Below, piece after piece: positions 34,438-44,240 of a DNA stretch of 62,291 nt. The position numbers were made by a program, and so were the translations under genes. Position 1 is the first letter of the stretch. Each line of letters begins with the position of its first letter. Below the pieces are notes generated by a model. The model searched no databases, was not told where the DNA came from, and saw nothing but the letters and a program-made list of their open reading frames with translations. The DNA is from Acetobacterium sp. (GTDB lineage Bacteria > Bacillota > Clostridia > Eubacteriales > Eubacteriaceae), in assembly GCF_030652775.1 (NCBI RefSeq), contig NZ_JAUSPS010000083.1, positions 1 to 62,291 of the forward strand. The letters run 5' to 3'.

Positions 34438-36648
34438 TTAAATCTCATTCTCTTCATCTTCCTTGGTTTTTCCTTTTACATAACCTACGATATCCACACA
34501 AATTGCGTAATTTCCATCAACGCGCGTTAGGTTTCGGTTATAGTAGGGATCATTCTTGATGTATTTCAACCAATGATCCTTCATGTATTTGATTTCGCTG
34601 TTAAAACGCTTATATTTGGAATAAGTATCCTCGGCTCCCCGTGACTTTGATTCATAATGATAAAGTTCCACATTGTGAAGCCAGACATTGAATTTTCCCG
34701 CTTCGTAGAGTTTAAGACAGAAATCGACGTCATTAAAAGCCACCGTCAATTTTTCTTCAAACCCATTAACCCGATCAAAATCTGCCCGTTTCACCATCAT
34801 ACAGGCCGCCGTAACCGAGGTATAGTTATTCGTTGTGACCAATTTACCAAAATAACCGTAATCACCGCGCGGATATCCGACATGTCCATGTCCGGCGACG
34901 CCGCCCATCCCCAACAAAACACCAGCATGCTGGATGGTGTTATCGAAATAATACAATTTTGCTCCGACTGCGCCAACATGTTCCTGCTGAGCATAACTGA
35001 CCATCCGTTTCATCCAGCCTTTAGTGATAACGGTGATATCATTATTCAGGAAAAGTAGATACTCGCCTTTTGATTCCTCAGCAGCCAAATTGTTTATTTT
35101 TGAAAAATTGAAGGGGATATCAATCCGCACTACCTTAAACTGATTCGGATATTTTTTAGTATAGTATTCAAATAATTTGAATGTTTCTTCTTTTTCGCTA
35201 CCATTATCAGCGACGATGATTTCAAACTTTTCGTAAATAGTTTTCTCAAAAATCGAATCAATACAGGCTTTTAGATCGGTGGCATTATCCCGGGTAGGAA
35301 TAATCACTGAGACTAAACCATTATTTACAATTTCATACTCAATATTATAAACGCCAGGAAAGGCGCCGTGGGTAACTGCACCTTCGATCCCCCGTCTTTC
35401 CAGGGCATCTTCAAGCGACCTAAGCCCAGCTTCAAAAGCATAACCTTTTGACTCCGGATTGACCGCAGTAGAATTGCTAATCATCCGCCAGTGATACAAA
35501 ATCTTCTGGATATGGAAAATTCGATCTGTTTTCTCAGTGAATCGAAGCACCAGATCATAATCCTGAGCACCTTCATAGCCTTTTCTGATGCCGCCGATTT
35601 CGTCCATAATAGCTTTACGATAAACGCCAAAATGGCAGATATAATTGGTTGCCAGGAGAATATCCGGCGCCCAGTCGGTTTTAAAAAATGGTTGGCTGCG
35701 TTTATTGTCTTCGCTTAACTTATCTTCATCGCTGTAAATCAAATCCGCTTCCGGATGTTCGTTTAATAATTTGACCACTTCATACAGAGCAAAATCTGCC
35801 AGGGTATCATCATTATCCAATAGCCCCACAAATTCCCCAGTGGCAATGGCTAAAGCCGAATTGGAAGCCTCTGAAATATGACCATTTTCTTCCCGATAGA
35901 CCACCTTGATCCGCGAATCCAGCATTTTGAACTCTTCCAGCAAGGGTTTAATATGGGTATCACTGGAACAATCATCGGCGATACATAATTCCCAGTTTTG
36001 GTAATATTGACTACGAACCGAAGCGATGCAGGCTCTGAGCCATTGTTCTTCTACATTATACACCGGCATAACAATCGATACCTTAGGATTATAGGAAAAA
36101 CTTTTTATTTCTTCCATGACCGTTTTGACATCAAAATCTTCATGAACATCAATCCAGAAATCATAGTTTTCCTGGTTTTTATACTTGAGTTCAAACTTTA
36201 TTTTGCGGATGGTATTCTTCAGTCCGTTGCGACCGAGATACCCGACGGTTCGGGTTGTAATGCCGACCAGTCGTTTGGCATTAAACAGATTGGGCTGTTT
36301 CAGATAATCATAGTTCTTTTTTAAATTAATGGGCACAATGCGAGTATTGTTTTTATCCTTTAATTTAAGCTTCAACTTTTCGCCATAGGTTTTTTCATCA
36401 AACTCAATAATAAAGCCAATCTTGGCATCATCCGGCAAAGCATACTTGTTATTGACGTCAATTCTGAAATCCCGTTTGAATTGAATCCCAGCTGCTTCTC
36501 TTCCCAATAAAAATAAATCGACTGGCTCTTTGGTTTTTGTATTAAATGCCCACCCCTGAACAGTGGCACATTGACTCGCTTCATCCTTGACAATTTTGTC
36601 GATGAAATATTTAATTTCTTCCTGTTCAATAACTGATTTCTTTTCCAT
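34438..36648 (-). CDS. Two-domain GT2 glycosyltransferase
   Basis: The 736-residue cytoplasmic protein has a small N-terminal beta domain (about 20-110, CATVQGWAFNTKTKEPVDLF), a first GT2 domain (about 190-400; SIVMPVYNVEEQWLRACIAS, GLLDNDDTL, GAQDYDLVLRF) and a second (about 450-690; SVIIPTRDNATDLKACIDS, LFLNNDITV, FNDVDFCLKLYEAG). Fused GT2 pairs typically add alternating sugars and build a repeating backbone. It begins 15 bases after the Wzt-like gene, so it belongs to the rfb-export transcript and is its last gene. Confidence 0.9.
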   Translation of the reverse strand: MEKKSVIEQEEIKYFIDKIVKDEASQCATVQGWAFNTKTKEPVDLFLLGREAAGIQFKRDFRIDVNNKYALPDDAKIGFIIEFDEKTYGEKLKLKLKDKNNTRIVPINLKKNYDYLKQPNLFNAKRLVGITTRTVGYLGRNGLKNTIRKIKFELKYKNQENYDFWIDVHEDFDVKTVMEEIKSFSYNPKVSIVMPVYNVEEQWLRACIASVRSQYYQNWELCIADDCSSDTHIKPLLEEFKMLDSRIKVVYREENGHISEASNSALAIATGEFVGLLDNDDTLADFALYEVVKLLNEHPEADLIYSDEDKLSEDNKRSQPFFKTDWAPDILLATNYICHFGVYRKAIMDEIGGIRKGYEGAQDYDLVLRFTEKTDRIFHIQKILYHWRMISNSTAVNPESKGYAFEAGLRSLEDALERRGIEGAVTHGAFPGVYNIEYEIVNNGLVSVIIPTRDNATDLKACIDSIFEKTIYEKFEIIVADNGSEKEETFKLFEYYTKKYPNQFKVVRIDIPFNFSKINNLAAEESKGEYLLFLNNDITVITKGWMKRMVSYAQQEHVGAVGAKLYYFDNTIQHAGVLLGMGGVAGHGHVGYPRGDYGYFGKLVTTNNYTSVTAACMMVKRADFDRVNGFEEKLTVAFNDVDFCLKLYEAGKFNVWLHNVELYHYESKSRGAEDTYSKYKRFNSEIKYMKDHWLKYIKNDPYYNRNLTRVDGNYAICVDIVGYVKGKTKEDEENEI

Positions 36649-36663
36649 CCCAATAACCTTTCT

Positions 36664-37866
36664 CTAATCCTTTATTATTTCCCATTGATGTTCCATATGA
36701 ACCAGACCTTCGGTGAAATAATCGGCCACAACCGAGATCACAAAGGCCGCTGTTTCGTAGTCCAGATTGACAATGCTTTTATTTGCAAAAAGCCCGATGT
36801 CCACTTCATATTTTCCACCCAGTAAGGGTAACTTTGGTACCACATAACGGACACGATGGATTCCTTTTGTTTTAGGAATCTTAAAACCATCCAAATGGGT
36901 ATTTGGTCCAAAGATATACTGGCGGTCGATGGTATAAAAGGCCACCCCTACCAATGGTTCGCTGGAAAGATCATCGTACAGCTCATACTCAATATCAACA
37001 CTGAAATCATCAAACGTATTTAATGTTTCCGCATTACAGCTCATGGCGATGATTTTTCCCAGATGGGCATCAACTTCCATTTTTGGGGCCTCAGGATTTC
37101 CTTCCTCAAGGGCTTTCTGTTCCATCGATTCTTTAAGCATTTCACTTTCGTACATATCTATGACATGGGTAACCTCATCAAACATCCGCATTTCACCATG
37201 ATCGATCCAGACCCCTTTGGTACAAAACCGTTTGATTTGTTCCAGCGTGTGAGAAACAAAGAGCACGGTTTTTCCCGAAGCTTTGAATTCTTCCATTTTA
37301 TTGATACATTTAATCTGGAATTTTGCATCACCAACGGCCAGAACCTCATCGACAATGAGTATTTCTGGATCCACATTAATGGCCGTTGCAAAGGCCAGTC
37401 GGGCAAACATCCCACTTGAATAGGTTTTGACCGGCTGATAAATATATTCGCCAATTTGAGCAAAATTGACGATATCATCCAGCCGTTCGTCCATTTCTTC
37501 CTTACTATAGCCCATGATCAGACCATTGGCATAAATATTTTCGATTCCGGTGTATTCCGGGTTGAACCCGGTTCCCAATTCCAGAAGAGCCGATACTTTC
37601 CCATCGACATAAACATCGCCTTTGCTTTGGGTTAGCACACCAGAAATGATCTTGAGCAAGGTTGACTTCCCTGATCCATTTTTACCCACAATGCCGATCG
37701 ATTCACCTTTTTTTATTTCCAGATTGATATTATTAAGGGCATAAAACTTTTGATGGTATTCTCTTTTTCGTATCAGGCTCATGGATTCTTTCAAGCGATC
37801 CATCGGCCGTTTATAAAGCTGATATATTTTTGTAACGTCTTCTATTTTTATTGCCACATCTGACAT
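36664..37866 (-). CDS. Wzt-like polysaccharide ABC transporter ATPase with C-terminal substrate domain
   Basis: The 400-residue protein carries an NBD (about 1-245) with Walker A VGKNGSGKST, the TagH/Wzt-type signature YSSGMFARLAFA and Walker B ILIVDEVLAVGD. A C-terminal Wzt_C-like beta domain (about 265-395) has DLSSEPLVGVAFYTIDRQYIFG and LLGGKYEVDIGLF. In O-antigen systems this domain recognises the non-reducing end of the finished polymer, linking length control to export. The start at 37866 (MSDVAIK) has GGAGG five bases upstream. It works with the permease encoded 33 bases upstream. Confidence 0.94.
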   Translation of the reverse strand: MSDVAIKIEDVTKIYQLYKRPMDRLKESMSLIRKREYHQKFYALNNINLEIKKGESIGIVGKNGSGKSTLLKIISGVLTQSKGDVYVDGKVSALLELGTGFNPEYTGIENIYANGLIMGYSKEEMDERLDDIVNFAQIGEYIYQPVKTYSSGMFARLAFATAINVDPEILIVDEVLAVGDAKFQIKCINKMEEFKASGKTVLFVSHTLEQIKRFCTKGVWIDHGEMRMFDEVTHVIDMYESEMLKESMEQKALEEGNPEAPKMEVDAHLGKIIAMSCNAETLNTFDDFSVDIEYELYDDLSSEPLVGVAFYTIDRQYIFGPNTHLDGFKIPKTKGIHRVRYVVPKLPLLGGKYEVDIGLFANKSIVNLDYETAAFVISVVADYFTEGLVHMEHQWEIIKD

Positions 37867-37899
37867 AATTTCCTCCACTGATCCGTGATCAACATTTTT

Positions 37900-38709
37900 C
37901 TATAAGACATCAGCAAAATGCGGTCTTAATTTTCGATAGACTGCAATTCCGATTAATAGCAATACAAATGAAAATCCCCAGAAGTATGCTGTCATGACTG
38001 GATGTTCCCAAAACCAGCCGGTTCCAAAAAAGCTTTCCCGATATCCCTGAACAATGTAATATAAAGGGTTTAATTTCATAATCCATAATAGATTCTCCGG
38101 GTATGTTTCAACGGGTACTACAATTGGTGTTCCCCAGAACAAAACCTGCATCCCGACATTAATAAATTGTAGGATATCTGTAAAAAATGGTTGTAGTGAA
38201 GCAGTTATCCAGGTTACTCCTGTTAAAAAAACAATTAAACAGAATAAATAATACCCAATTTGTAAAAAGTGAGGTGTCAATGAATGACCGTAAATAAATA
38301 ACATCACTAAAGCAAAACCAATGAAAAAAATATGGGTGTATAAAGAGGATATGATTTTTACCGTTGGCAAAATCTTAATATTAAAGGTTACCTTTTTAAC
38401 CAGGTAGCTGTATTCACGAAAACAATTCGTTCCATTCACAAGGGACTCTGAAAAGAAAAACCAGACAATGATACCGGTGATGAGATATAAAATAAAAGGA
38501 ACACCCCCTGTGGGAGGTGATTTTAATCCCACACCAAACACAAACCAATATACTGCAATGGTTACCGTCGGCTGAATAAACGCCCACATAACACCCAAAA
38601 ATGACCCGGCGTACCGGGACTTAAAATCATTGATCGAAAATTTCTGGATCAATTTCCGATTTGTATACAAATCTCTGATATAATCCATTAAATCTTTAAA
38701 CAAGTACAA
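37900..38709 (-). CDS. Wzm/TagG-like polysaccharide ABC transporter permease
   Basis: An ABC-2 type permease of 269 residues with six TMs. The N-terminal amphipathic region (LIQKFSINDFKSRYAGSFLGVMWAFIQPT) is the typical ABC-2 polysaccharide exporter start, and PIVVPVETYP and NPLYYIVQGYRESF are conserved late segments. It exports lipid-linked polymer to the outer face. The start is a TTG at 38709 with GAGGTG five bases upstream. A terminator-like hairpin separates it from rfbB. Confidence 0.92.
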   Translation of the reverse strand: MYLFKDLMDYIRDLYTNRKLIQKFSINDFKSRYAGSFLGVMWAFIQPTVTIAVYWFVFGVGLKSPPTGGVPFILYLITGIIVWFFFSESLVNGTNCFREYSYLVKKVTFNIKILPTVKIISSLYTHIFFIGFALVMLFIYGHSLTPHFLQIGYYLFCLIVFLTGVTWITASLQPFFTDILQFINVGMQVLFWGTPIVVPVETYPENLLWIMKLNPLYYIVQGYRESFFGTGWFWEHPVMTAYFWGFSFVLLLIGIAVYRKLRPHFADVL

Positions 38710-38736
38710 ACTGACACCTCATTCTTATTCTTAAAT

Positions 38737-38763
38737 GAAAAAGCACAAAAACTGTGCTTTTTC
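38737..38763. terminator. Terminator-like hairpin between rfbB and the export genes
   Basis: The stem GAAAAAGCAC / GTGCTTTTTC with a seven-base loop is perfect over ten pairs, with T-rich arms on both strands. It lies inside what otherwise looks like one rfb-to-wzt transcript and may act as a partial attenuator. Confidence 0.7.
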
Positions 38764-38790
38764 TTTTACATCTATTCTACTTTTTCTGTT

Positions 38791-39894
38791 TTATTTTTTT
38801 CCGTACATATTCTCATAATACTGCTGATAATCACCAGATTTTACCTGCTCCAGCCATTCCTGATTGTTAAGATACCATTCAATGGTTTCCGCAATCCCCT
38901 GTTCGAAGGTGTAAGCTGGTTCCCAACCCAATTCGGTGGTTATTTTGGTATTATCGATGGCGTAACGGCGGTCATGTCCCAGTCGATCTTCGACATAGAT
39001 AATTAGATCTTTGCTGATTTTTGAGCCATCATTATCAATTTGATATTTACCGGAGCGCAGCATTTCACCGACGTCCTCAATAATTAAATTGACAATCTCA
39101 AGATTGGCTTTTTCATTATTTCCACCAATATTATAGACTTCGCCAGCCACCCCTTTTTCAAGGATGGTATCAATGCCGCTGCAATGATCTTTAACATGCA
39201 ACCAGTCTCTGATCTGCATCCCATCGCCATAAACTGGCAAGCTCTTTAAGGCCACCACATTGGAGATCATCAGCGGAATCAGTTTTTCCGGGAAATGATA
39301 AGGTCCGTAATTATTGGAACAGCGGCTGATCGTCACCGGCAGTTTAAAGGTTTGTCCATAAGATCGAACTACCAGATCGGCACTGGCCTTGGATGCAGAG
39401 TAAGGGCTGTTGGGAGCGATCAACGTCGCTTCGGTAAACAGTCCGGTTTTTCCCAGGGCACCATAAACCTCATCGGTGGATACCTGGTGATATCGAACCC
39501 CGGCTCGGTAGGTCGGGTAGCCACTTTCATCTTTTCCGGTCTGCCAGTGATTTTTCGCCTCATCCAAAAGAACCAGGGTTCCCATCACATTAGTTTGCAC
39601 AAAAATCTCTGGATCTTCAATGCTGCGATCGACATGAGATTCAGCGGCAAAGTTAACCACCGTATCAAAATTGTATTGATCAAAAAGATCTTTGACAAAC
39701 GGACGGTCAACAATATCCCCTTTAGCAAAAACATAATTGGGATTGTCTTCAATATCCGTTAAATTTTCCAGATTTCCAGCGTAGGTTAACACATCGACAT
39801 TAACTATTTTATAATCCGGGTGCTGATTTAGCATATATTTTACAAAGTTTGAGCCAATAAATCCGGCACCACCGGTGACTAATACTGTTTTCAT
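38791..39894 (-). CDS. rfbB: dTDP-glucose 4,6-dehydratase
   Basis: The second step of dTDP-L-rhamnose synthesis: NAD-dependent removal of water from dTDP-glucose. It has 367 residues with the Rossmann motif TGGAGFIGSNF near the start, FAAESHVDRSI, the catalytic STDEVYG (Thr-Asp-Glu) and YSASKASAD (Tyr-x-x-x-Lys), then SRCSNNYGPYHFPEKLIPL, all diagnostic of RmlB. It is the fourth rfb gene of the set in the order D-A-C-B. ATG at 39894. Confidence 0.96.
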   Translation of the reverse strand: MKTVLVTGGAGFIGSNFVKYMLNQHPDYKIVNVDVLTYAGNLENLTDIEDNPNYVFAKGDIVDRPFVKDLFDQYNFDTVVNFAAESHVDRSIEDPEIFVQTNVMGTLVLLDEAKNHWQTGKDESGYPTYRAGVRYHQVSTDEVYGALGKTGLFTEATLIAPNSPYSASKASADLVVRSYGQTFKLPVTISRCSNNYGPYHFPEKLIPLMISNVVALKSLPVYGDGMQIRDWLHVKDHCSGIDTILEKGVAGEVYNIGGNNEKANLEIVNLIIEDVGEMLRSGKYQIDNDGSKISKDLIIYVEDRLGHDRRYAIDNTKITTELGWEPAYTFEQGIAETIEWYLNNQEWLEQVKSGDYQQYYENMYGKK

Positions 39895-39924
39895 GATTAC
39901 TCCTTCTATCTCTATAAATACGAT

Positions 39925-40491
39925 CTATTCAAATCTTAAGGTCTCGCTGATCTCACTTAAAAAGGGCAGTTGTCCGTCTTTTTCTGAAAGCAGAACCTCT
40001 TCAATTGTCTCAAGCGGCCACTTAATCCCGACTTCCGGGTCATTCCAGCGAATTCCACCATCATATTCCGGGGCGTATAAATTGGTGCACTTGTAGTTAA
40101 ACACCGCTTCCTCGGAAACGACTAAAAAGCCGTGGGCAAAACCTTCCGGAATATAAAACATGGTCTTGTTTTCTTCCGTTAACAACACCCCGGCCCATTG
40201 TCCATAAGTCGGTGAGCCATTTCGCAGATCTACGGCGACATCATAAACCTCGCCCTTTGTTGCCCGAACCAATTTCCCCTGGGAAAACTTGGTCTGGAAA
40301 TGAAGCCCTCGCAAAACACCCTTACAAGATTTGGACTCATTGTCCTGCACAAACCGCATCGTTAAACCAGCTTTGTGGAATTCTTCCTCATTGTAGGTTT
40401 CCATGAAATAACCACGATGGTCGCCAAAAACGGATGGTTCAATGATTACTAATCCGTCAATTTTTGTTTTGATTACATTTATCTTTGCCAT
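39925..40491 (-). CDS. rfbC: dTDP-4-dehydrorhamnose 3,5-epimerase
   Basis: The 188-residue cupin epimerase converts dTDP-4-keto-6-deoxyglucose to the rhamnose form. It shows RGLHFQ with the catalytic His, GEVYDVAVDLRNGSPTYGQW, FYIPEGFAHGF and the YKCTNLYAPEYDGGIRWNDP end segment, all standard for RmlC. It lies eight bases after rfbA. Confidence 0.96.
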   Translation of the reverse strand: MAKINVIKTKIDGLVIIEPSVFGDHRGYFMETYNEEEFHKAGLTMRFVQDNESKSCKGVLRGLHFQTKFSQGKLVRATKGEVYDVAVDLRNGSPTYGQWAGVLLTEENKTMFYIPEGFAHGFLVVSEEAVFNYKCTNLYAPEYDGGIRWNDPEVGIKWPLETIEEVLLSEKDGQLPFLSEISETLRFE

Positions 40492-40499
40492 AATACCAC

Positions 40500-41369
40500 C
40501 TACTTGCCTTTAGCACATTGGATCAGATACTGGCCATAAGCTGTTTTCTTCAGCGGTTCCGCCAATTTTATAAGCTGCTCTTGATCGATGAAATCCCGCA
40601 AATACGCAATTTCTTCAATGCAGGCGACATAAAGACCCTGTCTTTTCTGGATCGTCTCCACAAAATTGGAGGCTTCTATTAAACTATCATGGGTTCCGGT
40701 ATCAAGCCAGGCCATTCCCCGACCAAACAACTCTACCTTTAAATTGCCCTGTTCTAAATAGGTTTCATTAACAGTGGTAATTTCCAGTTCTCCCCGTTCC
40801 GACGGTTTGATATTTTTAGCAATTTCTACCACCGAATTATCATAAAAATAAAGTCCTGGTACCGCAAAGTTGGATTTTGGAACTTCTGGTTTTTCTTCGA
40901 TCGAAAGCACGGTTCCATCTTTGGCAAACTCAACCACTCCATATCGTTCCGGATCCGTCACCGGGTAGCCGAAAATAACCGCCCCGCTTTGCAGTTCAGC
41001 CGCTTTTCTGATGGTCTCGGTAAAGCCATGGCCGTAGAAAATATTATCCCCTAACACTAGGGCAACATTGTCATCGCCAATAAATTTTTCGCCAATAATA
41101 AAAGCTTCTGCCAGTCCATTGGGGGCTGCCTGTTCTTCGTAGACAAAATTCAACCCCAATTCTTCTCCTGAACCAAAAAGTCGTTCAAACATGGGAAGAT
41201 CGTGGGGTGTGGAAATAATTAGAATATCTTTAATCCCGGCCAGCATCAAGGTTGCCAGCGGGTAGTAAATCATCGGTTTGTCATAAATGGGCAGTAATTG
41301 TTTGGACACCGCCCGGGTGATCGGATAAAGCCGTGTGCCGGAACCTCCGGCTAAAATAATACCTTTCAT
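40500..41369 (-). CDS. rfbA: Glucose-1-phosphate thymidylyltransferase
   Basis: The first step of dTDP-rhamnose synthesis. The start at 41369 ([16 protein letters not shown]) has GAGG five bases upstream and gives 289 residues, the usual RmlA length; the open frame continues upstream but without support. Nucleotide-binding [27 protein letters not shown] and [11 protein letters not shown] are present. Because RmlA is normally feedback-inhibited by dTDP-rhamnose, it is likely the control point of the pathway. Confidence 0.96.
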   Translation of the reverse strand: MKGIILAGGSGTRLYPITRAVSKQLLPIYDKPMIYYPLATLMLAGIKDILIISTPHDLPMFERLFGSGEELGLNFVYEEQAAPNGLAEAFIIGEKFIGDDNVALVLGDNIFYGHGFTETIRKAAELQSGAVIFGYPVTDPERYGVVEFAKDGTVLSIEEKPEVPKSNFAVPGLYFYDNSVVEIAKNIKPSERGELEITTVNETYLEQGNLKVELFGRGMAWLDTGTHDSLIEASNFVETIQKRQGLYVACIEEIAYLRDFIDQEQLIKLAEPLKKTAYGQYLIQCAKGK

Positions 41370-41475
41370 AATTGCCTCTTCTCTTGTAAATTGTTTACTC
41401 ATTTCAAAAGTGTTGTCGGCTTTAACGCTGATTCGCCTCAAAGCCATGACCTGCTTACTTTTTAGTTCTTTATTT

Positions 41476-42333
41476 TTATTTTAAATTTTCCAGATATTCT
41501 ACCAGGGAAGCCTGCCAGGGTCTGAAATGGTTCATCTTCAAATCGTTTAACGCTTTGTTTTCAAGCACTGAGTATTTAGGTCGTGGTGCCGGTCTGACAA
41601 ATTGCTCTGAGGTTACCGGTTCCACGGGGATATCAATTCCTGATAAGCGGAAGATCTCGACGGCAAAATCATACCAGCTGCATTGTCCTTCACAGGTGCC
41701 ATGATAATATCCGTAATGATCGGTCTGGATCAAATCGATAATCGCTGCCGCCAGGTCGACGGTACTGGTTGGCGAACCCACCTGATCATTGACAACCGTC
41801 AGTTTGGGATGTTTTGAGGCCAGCTCCAGCATGGTTTTAACAAAGTTATTACCGTCCCCATACAGCCAGGCGGTTCGGACTATAAAATACTTGGGTACTG
41901 TCTCTGAAACGGCTTTTTCCCCCGCCGCTTTACTTTCACCATAGACTGTTTTAGGAGCGACGGGATCCGTTTCCAGATAAGGCCGCAATGCTCCATCGAT
42001 TGTAATCCCGGCACCGTCAAAAACATAATCAGTAGAAACCTGAACTAAAACAATATCTTGATCGCAGGCGATTTCCGCTAAATATTTTGGACCTGCGGCA
42101 TTAATCGCCATCGCCAACTCTTTCTGGGTTTCGCAGCCATCCACATTGGTCAGCGCTCCGCAATTGATGATCACGGTTGGCCGCTCTTTAGCAATAATTG
42201 CCACCATTTTGTCTTTATCGGTAATGTCAAATTCGGGAATGTCATATCCCACATAGTCAATCTTTTTTTTCTGCAGCTGACGGGTTAATTCCCGACCCAG
42301 CTGACCGTTTGAACCGGTTAATAAAACTTTCAT
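41476..42333 (-). CDS. rfbD: dTDP-4-dehydrorhamnose reductase
   Basis: The last step of dTDP-L-rhamnose synthesis; a 285-residue SDR-type reductase. It shows [13 protein letters not shown] near the N-terminus, [21 protein letters not shown], the catalytic YGESKAAGE (Tyr-x-x-x-Lys) and RTAWLYGDG. It is the first gene of the rfb operon and has a promoter 90-115 bases upstream. Confidence 0.95.
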   Translation of the reverse strand: MKVLLTGSNGQLGRELTRQLQKKKIDYVGYDIPEFDITDKDKMVAIIAKERPTVIINCGALTNVDGCETQKELAMAINAAGPKYLAEIACDQDIVLVQVSTDYVFDGAGITIDGALRPYLETDPVAPKTVYGESKAAGEKAVSETVPKYFIVRTAWLYGDGNNFVKTMLELASKHPKLTVVNDQVGSPTSTVDLAAAIIDLIQTDHYGYYHGTCEGQCSWYDFAVEIFRLSGIDIPVEPVTSEQFVRPAPRPKYSVLENKALNDLKMNHFRPWQASLVEYLENLK

Positions 42334-42421
42334 ATTTCACCTTATTTCATCGTTCTTGTTGTGTTTTTATTTCCTGGTTTTTCGCTGTTTTTAAGCTGTT
42401 TAGCCATAAAAATTCATTGTC

Positions 42422-42450
42422 ATTATACTTTAAATCCTTATAAAAGTCTA
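42422..42450 (-). promoter_or_regulatory. Promoter of the rfb-export operon
   Basis: On the minus strand TAGACT and TATAAT are separated by 17 bases. The leader to rfbD would be about 80 bases. Confidence 0.7.
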
Positions 42451-42494
42451 TTTTTTTCTAGATTCCTTCAGGTTTTTAAGATTATCAAACGGCC

Positions 42495-42510
42495 AGAAAA
42501 GATCTTTTCT
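42495..42510. promoter_or_regulatory. Perfect 16-base palindrome between rfbD and the LCP gene
   Basis: AGAAAAGATCTTTTCT is a perfect palindrome lying about 45 bases upstream of the rfb promoter -35 and about 100 bases before the divergent LCP start. Its position suits an operator shared by both genes. Confidence 0.4.
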
Positions 42511-42612
42511 CTTGTTATATTTGATCATTCGCAATAATTCAATGTTTTTTTAAGCATATTTATGTTATTATTGGTTGATATGATTTTAGATCGTAAATCG
42601 AAAGGAACCTTT

Positions 42613-44136
42613 ATGAAAAAGAAAATAATTTTGGTCATCCTATTTCTGATCGTCTCTCTAATAGGCACCGGACTCGTATATGGCTTTAATACCATCAGCC
42701 AGATAAATGAAATGGTTGCTGAACCAAAAATGGATGAGGCTGAATTAAAAGTTAATAATAATCTTGATATTGATACCATCAATATCGCTGTTTTTGGAGT
42801 CGACGGACGTAGCGACATTGAGGGTGATCGTACCGATACCATTATGATTGTCTCTATGGACTTCAGAAACGGAAACATCAAGGTTACCTCGGTGATGCGT
42901 GACTTATTGGTCCAGATTCCTGAAACCAAAGATACCTATGAAAGTCTTGATAAAATCAATGCGGCCTATTCTTACGGTGGACCGGAACTAGCCGTTAAAA
43001 CCCTGAACGAAAATTTTGATTTAAACATTAAAGACTATGTGATCGTCAATTTTGACGCCATGGTCGATACGGTTGATGCCCTGGGCGGAGTTGAAGTCAA
43101 TGTTCAAAATGAAGATGTTCTGGAATGGACGAATAAGTACATCGATGACGTGAATGACAAAGTCAAGAAATCTGATCCTTATCTGCAAACAACCGGTGTG
43201 CAAACCATCACCGGGGTTCAGGCTCTGGCCTATGCCCGAAACCGCTTTAGTGATGATGACTTTTATCGAACCGAACGGCAGCGGGAGGTCGTCGGTCAAA
43301 TCGCTGACAAAGCTTTTAACATCGATATGGCCACCGGCATCAGCCTGTTGAGCAAGGTTTATCCCTATATTAAAACCACCCTATCGATCAATCAGCTGAC
43401 AACCTACGCCAAGGCGTTTTTAGAATCTCCGGACAAGCAGTTTCTGGAGTACCGGCTTCCTACCGATGCTTATGTAACAACGGCCATGATCAACAGCGTT
43501 TCTTATGTGGTGCCTAAAAGTCTTGCCGATAATGTCGTTGCCCTTCATGCCTTTATCTACGGACCGGTTCAGACAACCACCACCGACACCACCACTGCCA
43601 GCGGAAGTTCGTCCACGGCAACAGATAGCAGCAGTACCGACAGTACGACTGCCAGCACTGGGAATCGAACCAATGTCAGCAGTCCAACCACCAGTTCAAA
43701 CACCAGTATATCCTCGGGAACCAGCGCTGGTTCAAGCACCTATACGGCTTACGTTCCATCCGCCCGTGTGAAGGAAATCAGTGATGCCATCGCCTACTAT
43801 GCTGGTACCGGTTCATCCTCATCCTATACCGAATCCAGTCCGAGTGACAGCAGCAACGATAGTTCTTATTCCAATGATTCTGGTTCTTCCGATTCAAATA
43901 CGGAATCATCTGGTACCAGTTCAGAAAGCTCTGGCACCTCTGGTTCTGGCTCCTCCAGTTCGGGGGACAGTTCTTCCGGTTCTGACTCCAGTTCGGGTTC
44001 AACTGACTCTGGTTCCGGTACTGGTTCTAATTCTGGAAGTGATTCTGGCTCATCCGATTCCGGTTCCACTACTGATTCTGGTTCCAGTGGAGAAAGTAGC
44101 TCCGGTGGTGGCACTTCCACGGAAACGACTAATTAG
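42613..44136 (+). CDS. LytR-CpsA-Psr family ligase with long Ser/Gly-rich tail
   Basis: A second LCP protein, 507 residues from the ATG at 42613 (AAAGGA six bases upstream). It has a short N-terminus, one TM (about 5-24) and the LCP domain (about 50-320) with FGVDGRSDIEGDRTDTIMI, SVMRDLLVQI, KINAAYSYGG and ARNRFSDDDFYRTERQR. The last 165 or so residues are almost entirely Ser, Gly, Thr and Asp, a disordered spacer likely crossing the wall or serving as a glycosylation target. It is divergent from the rfb operon, and its LCP domain is clearly paralogous to that at 14138. Confidence 0.93.
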   Translation: MKKKIILVILFLIVSLIGTGLVYGFNTISQINEMVAEPKMDEAELKVNNNLDIDTINIAVFGVDGRSDIEGDRTDTIMIVSMDFRNGNIKVTSVMRDLLVQIPETKDTYESLDKINAAYSYGGPELAVKTLNENFDLNIKDYVIVNFDAMVDTVDALGGVEVNVQNEDVLEWTNKYIDDVNDKVKKSDPYLQTTGVQTITGVQALAYARNRFSDDDFYRTERQREVVGQIADKAFNIDMATGISLLSKVYPYIKTTLSINQLTTYAKAFLESPDKQFLEYRLPTDAYVTTAMINSVSYVVPKSLADNVVALHAFIYGPVQTTTTDTTTASGSSSTATDSSSTDSTTASTGNRTNVSSPTTSSNTSISSGTSAGSSTYTAYVPSARVKEISDAIAYYAGTGSSSSYTESSPSDSSNDSSYSNDSGSSDSNTESSGTSSESSGTSGSGSSSSGDSSSGSDSSSGSTDSGSGTGSNSGSDSGSSDSGSTTDSGSSGESSSGGGTSTETTN

Positions 44137-44162
44137 CACTTCGATTTTAATGCGTTGCGCTA

Positions 44163-44199
44163 AAAAGGCGTTATCCCAATTCACGGGATAACGCCTTTT
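44163..44199. terminator. Strong bidirectional intrinsic terminator
   Basis: A 15-pair perfect stem (AAAAGGCGTTATCCC and complement) with a seven-base loop separates the convergent LCP and phosphosugar mutase genes. Confidence 0.92.
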
Positions 44200-44240
44200 A
44201 TTAATTCGTTCTTATTATCTTTTGCCGATAATGTCAAAGC

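Noticed and set aside
42525..42929. Open frame opposite the start of the second LCP gene
   Set aside because: Mirror of conserved LCP codons; a similar shadow exists opposite the first LCP gene (14062-14580).
43778..44120. Open frames opposite the second LCP gene, rich in Glu and Pro or in Trp and Asn
   Set aside because: These are mirror readings of the Ser/Gly-rich tail; no ribosome binding site and extreme composition.
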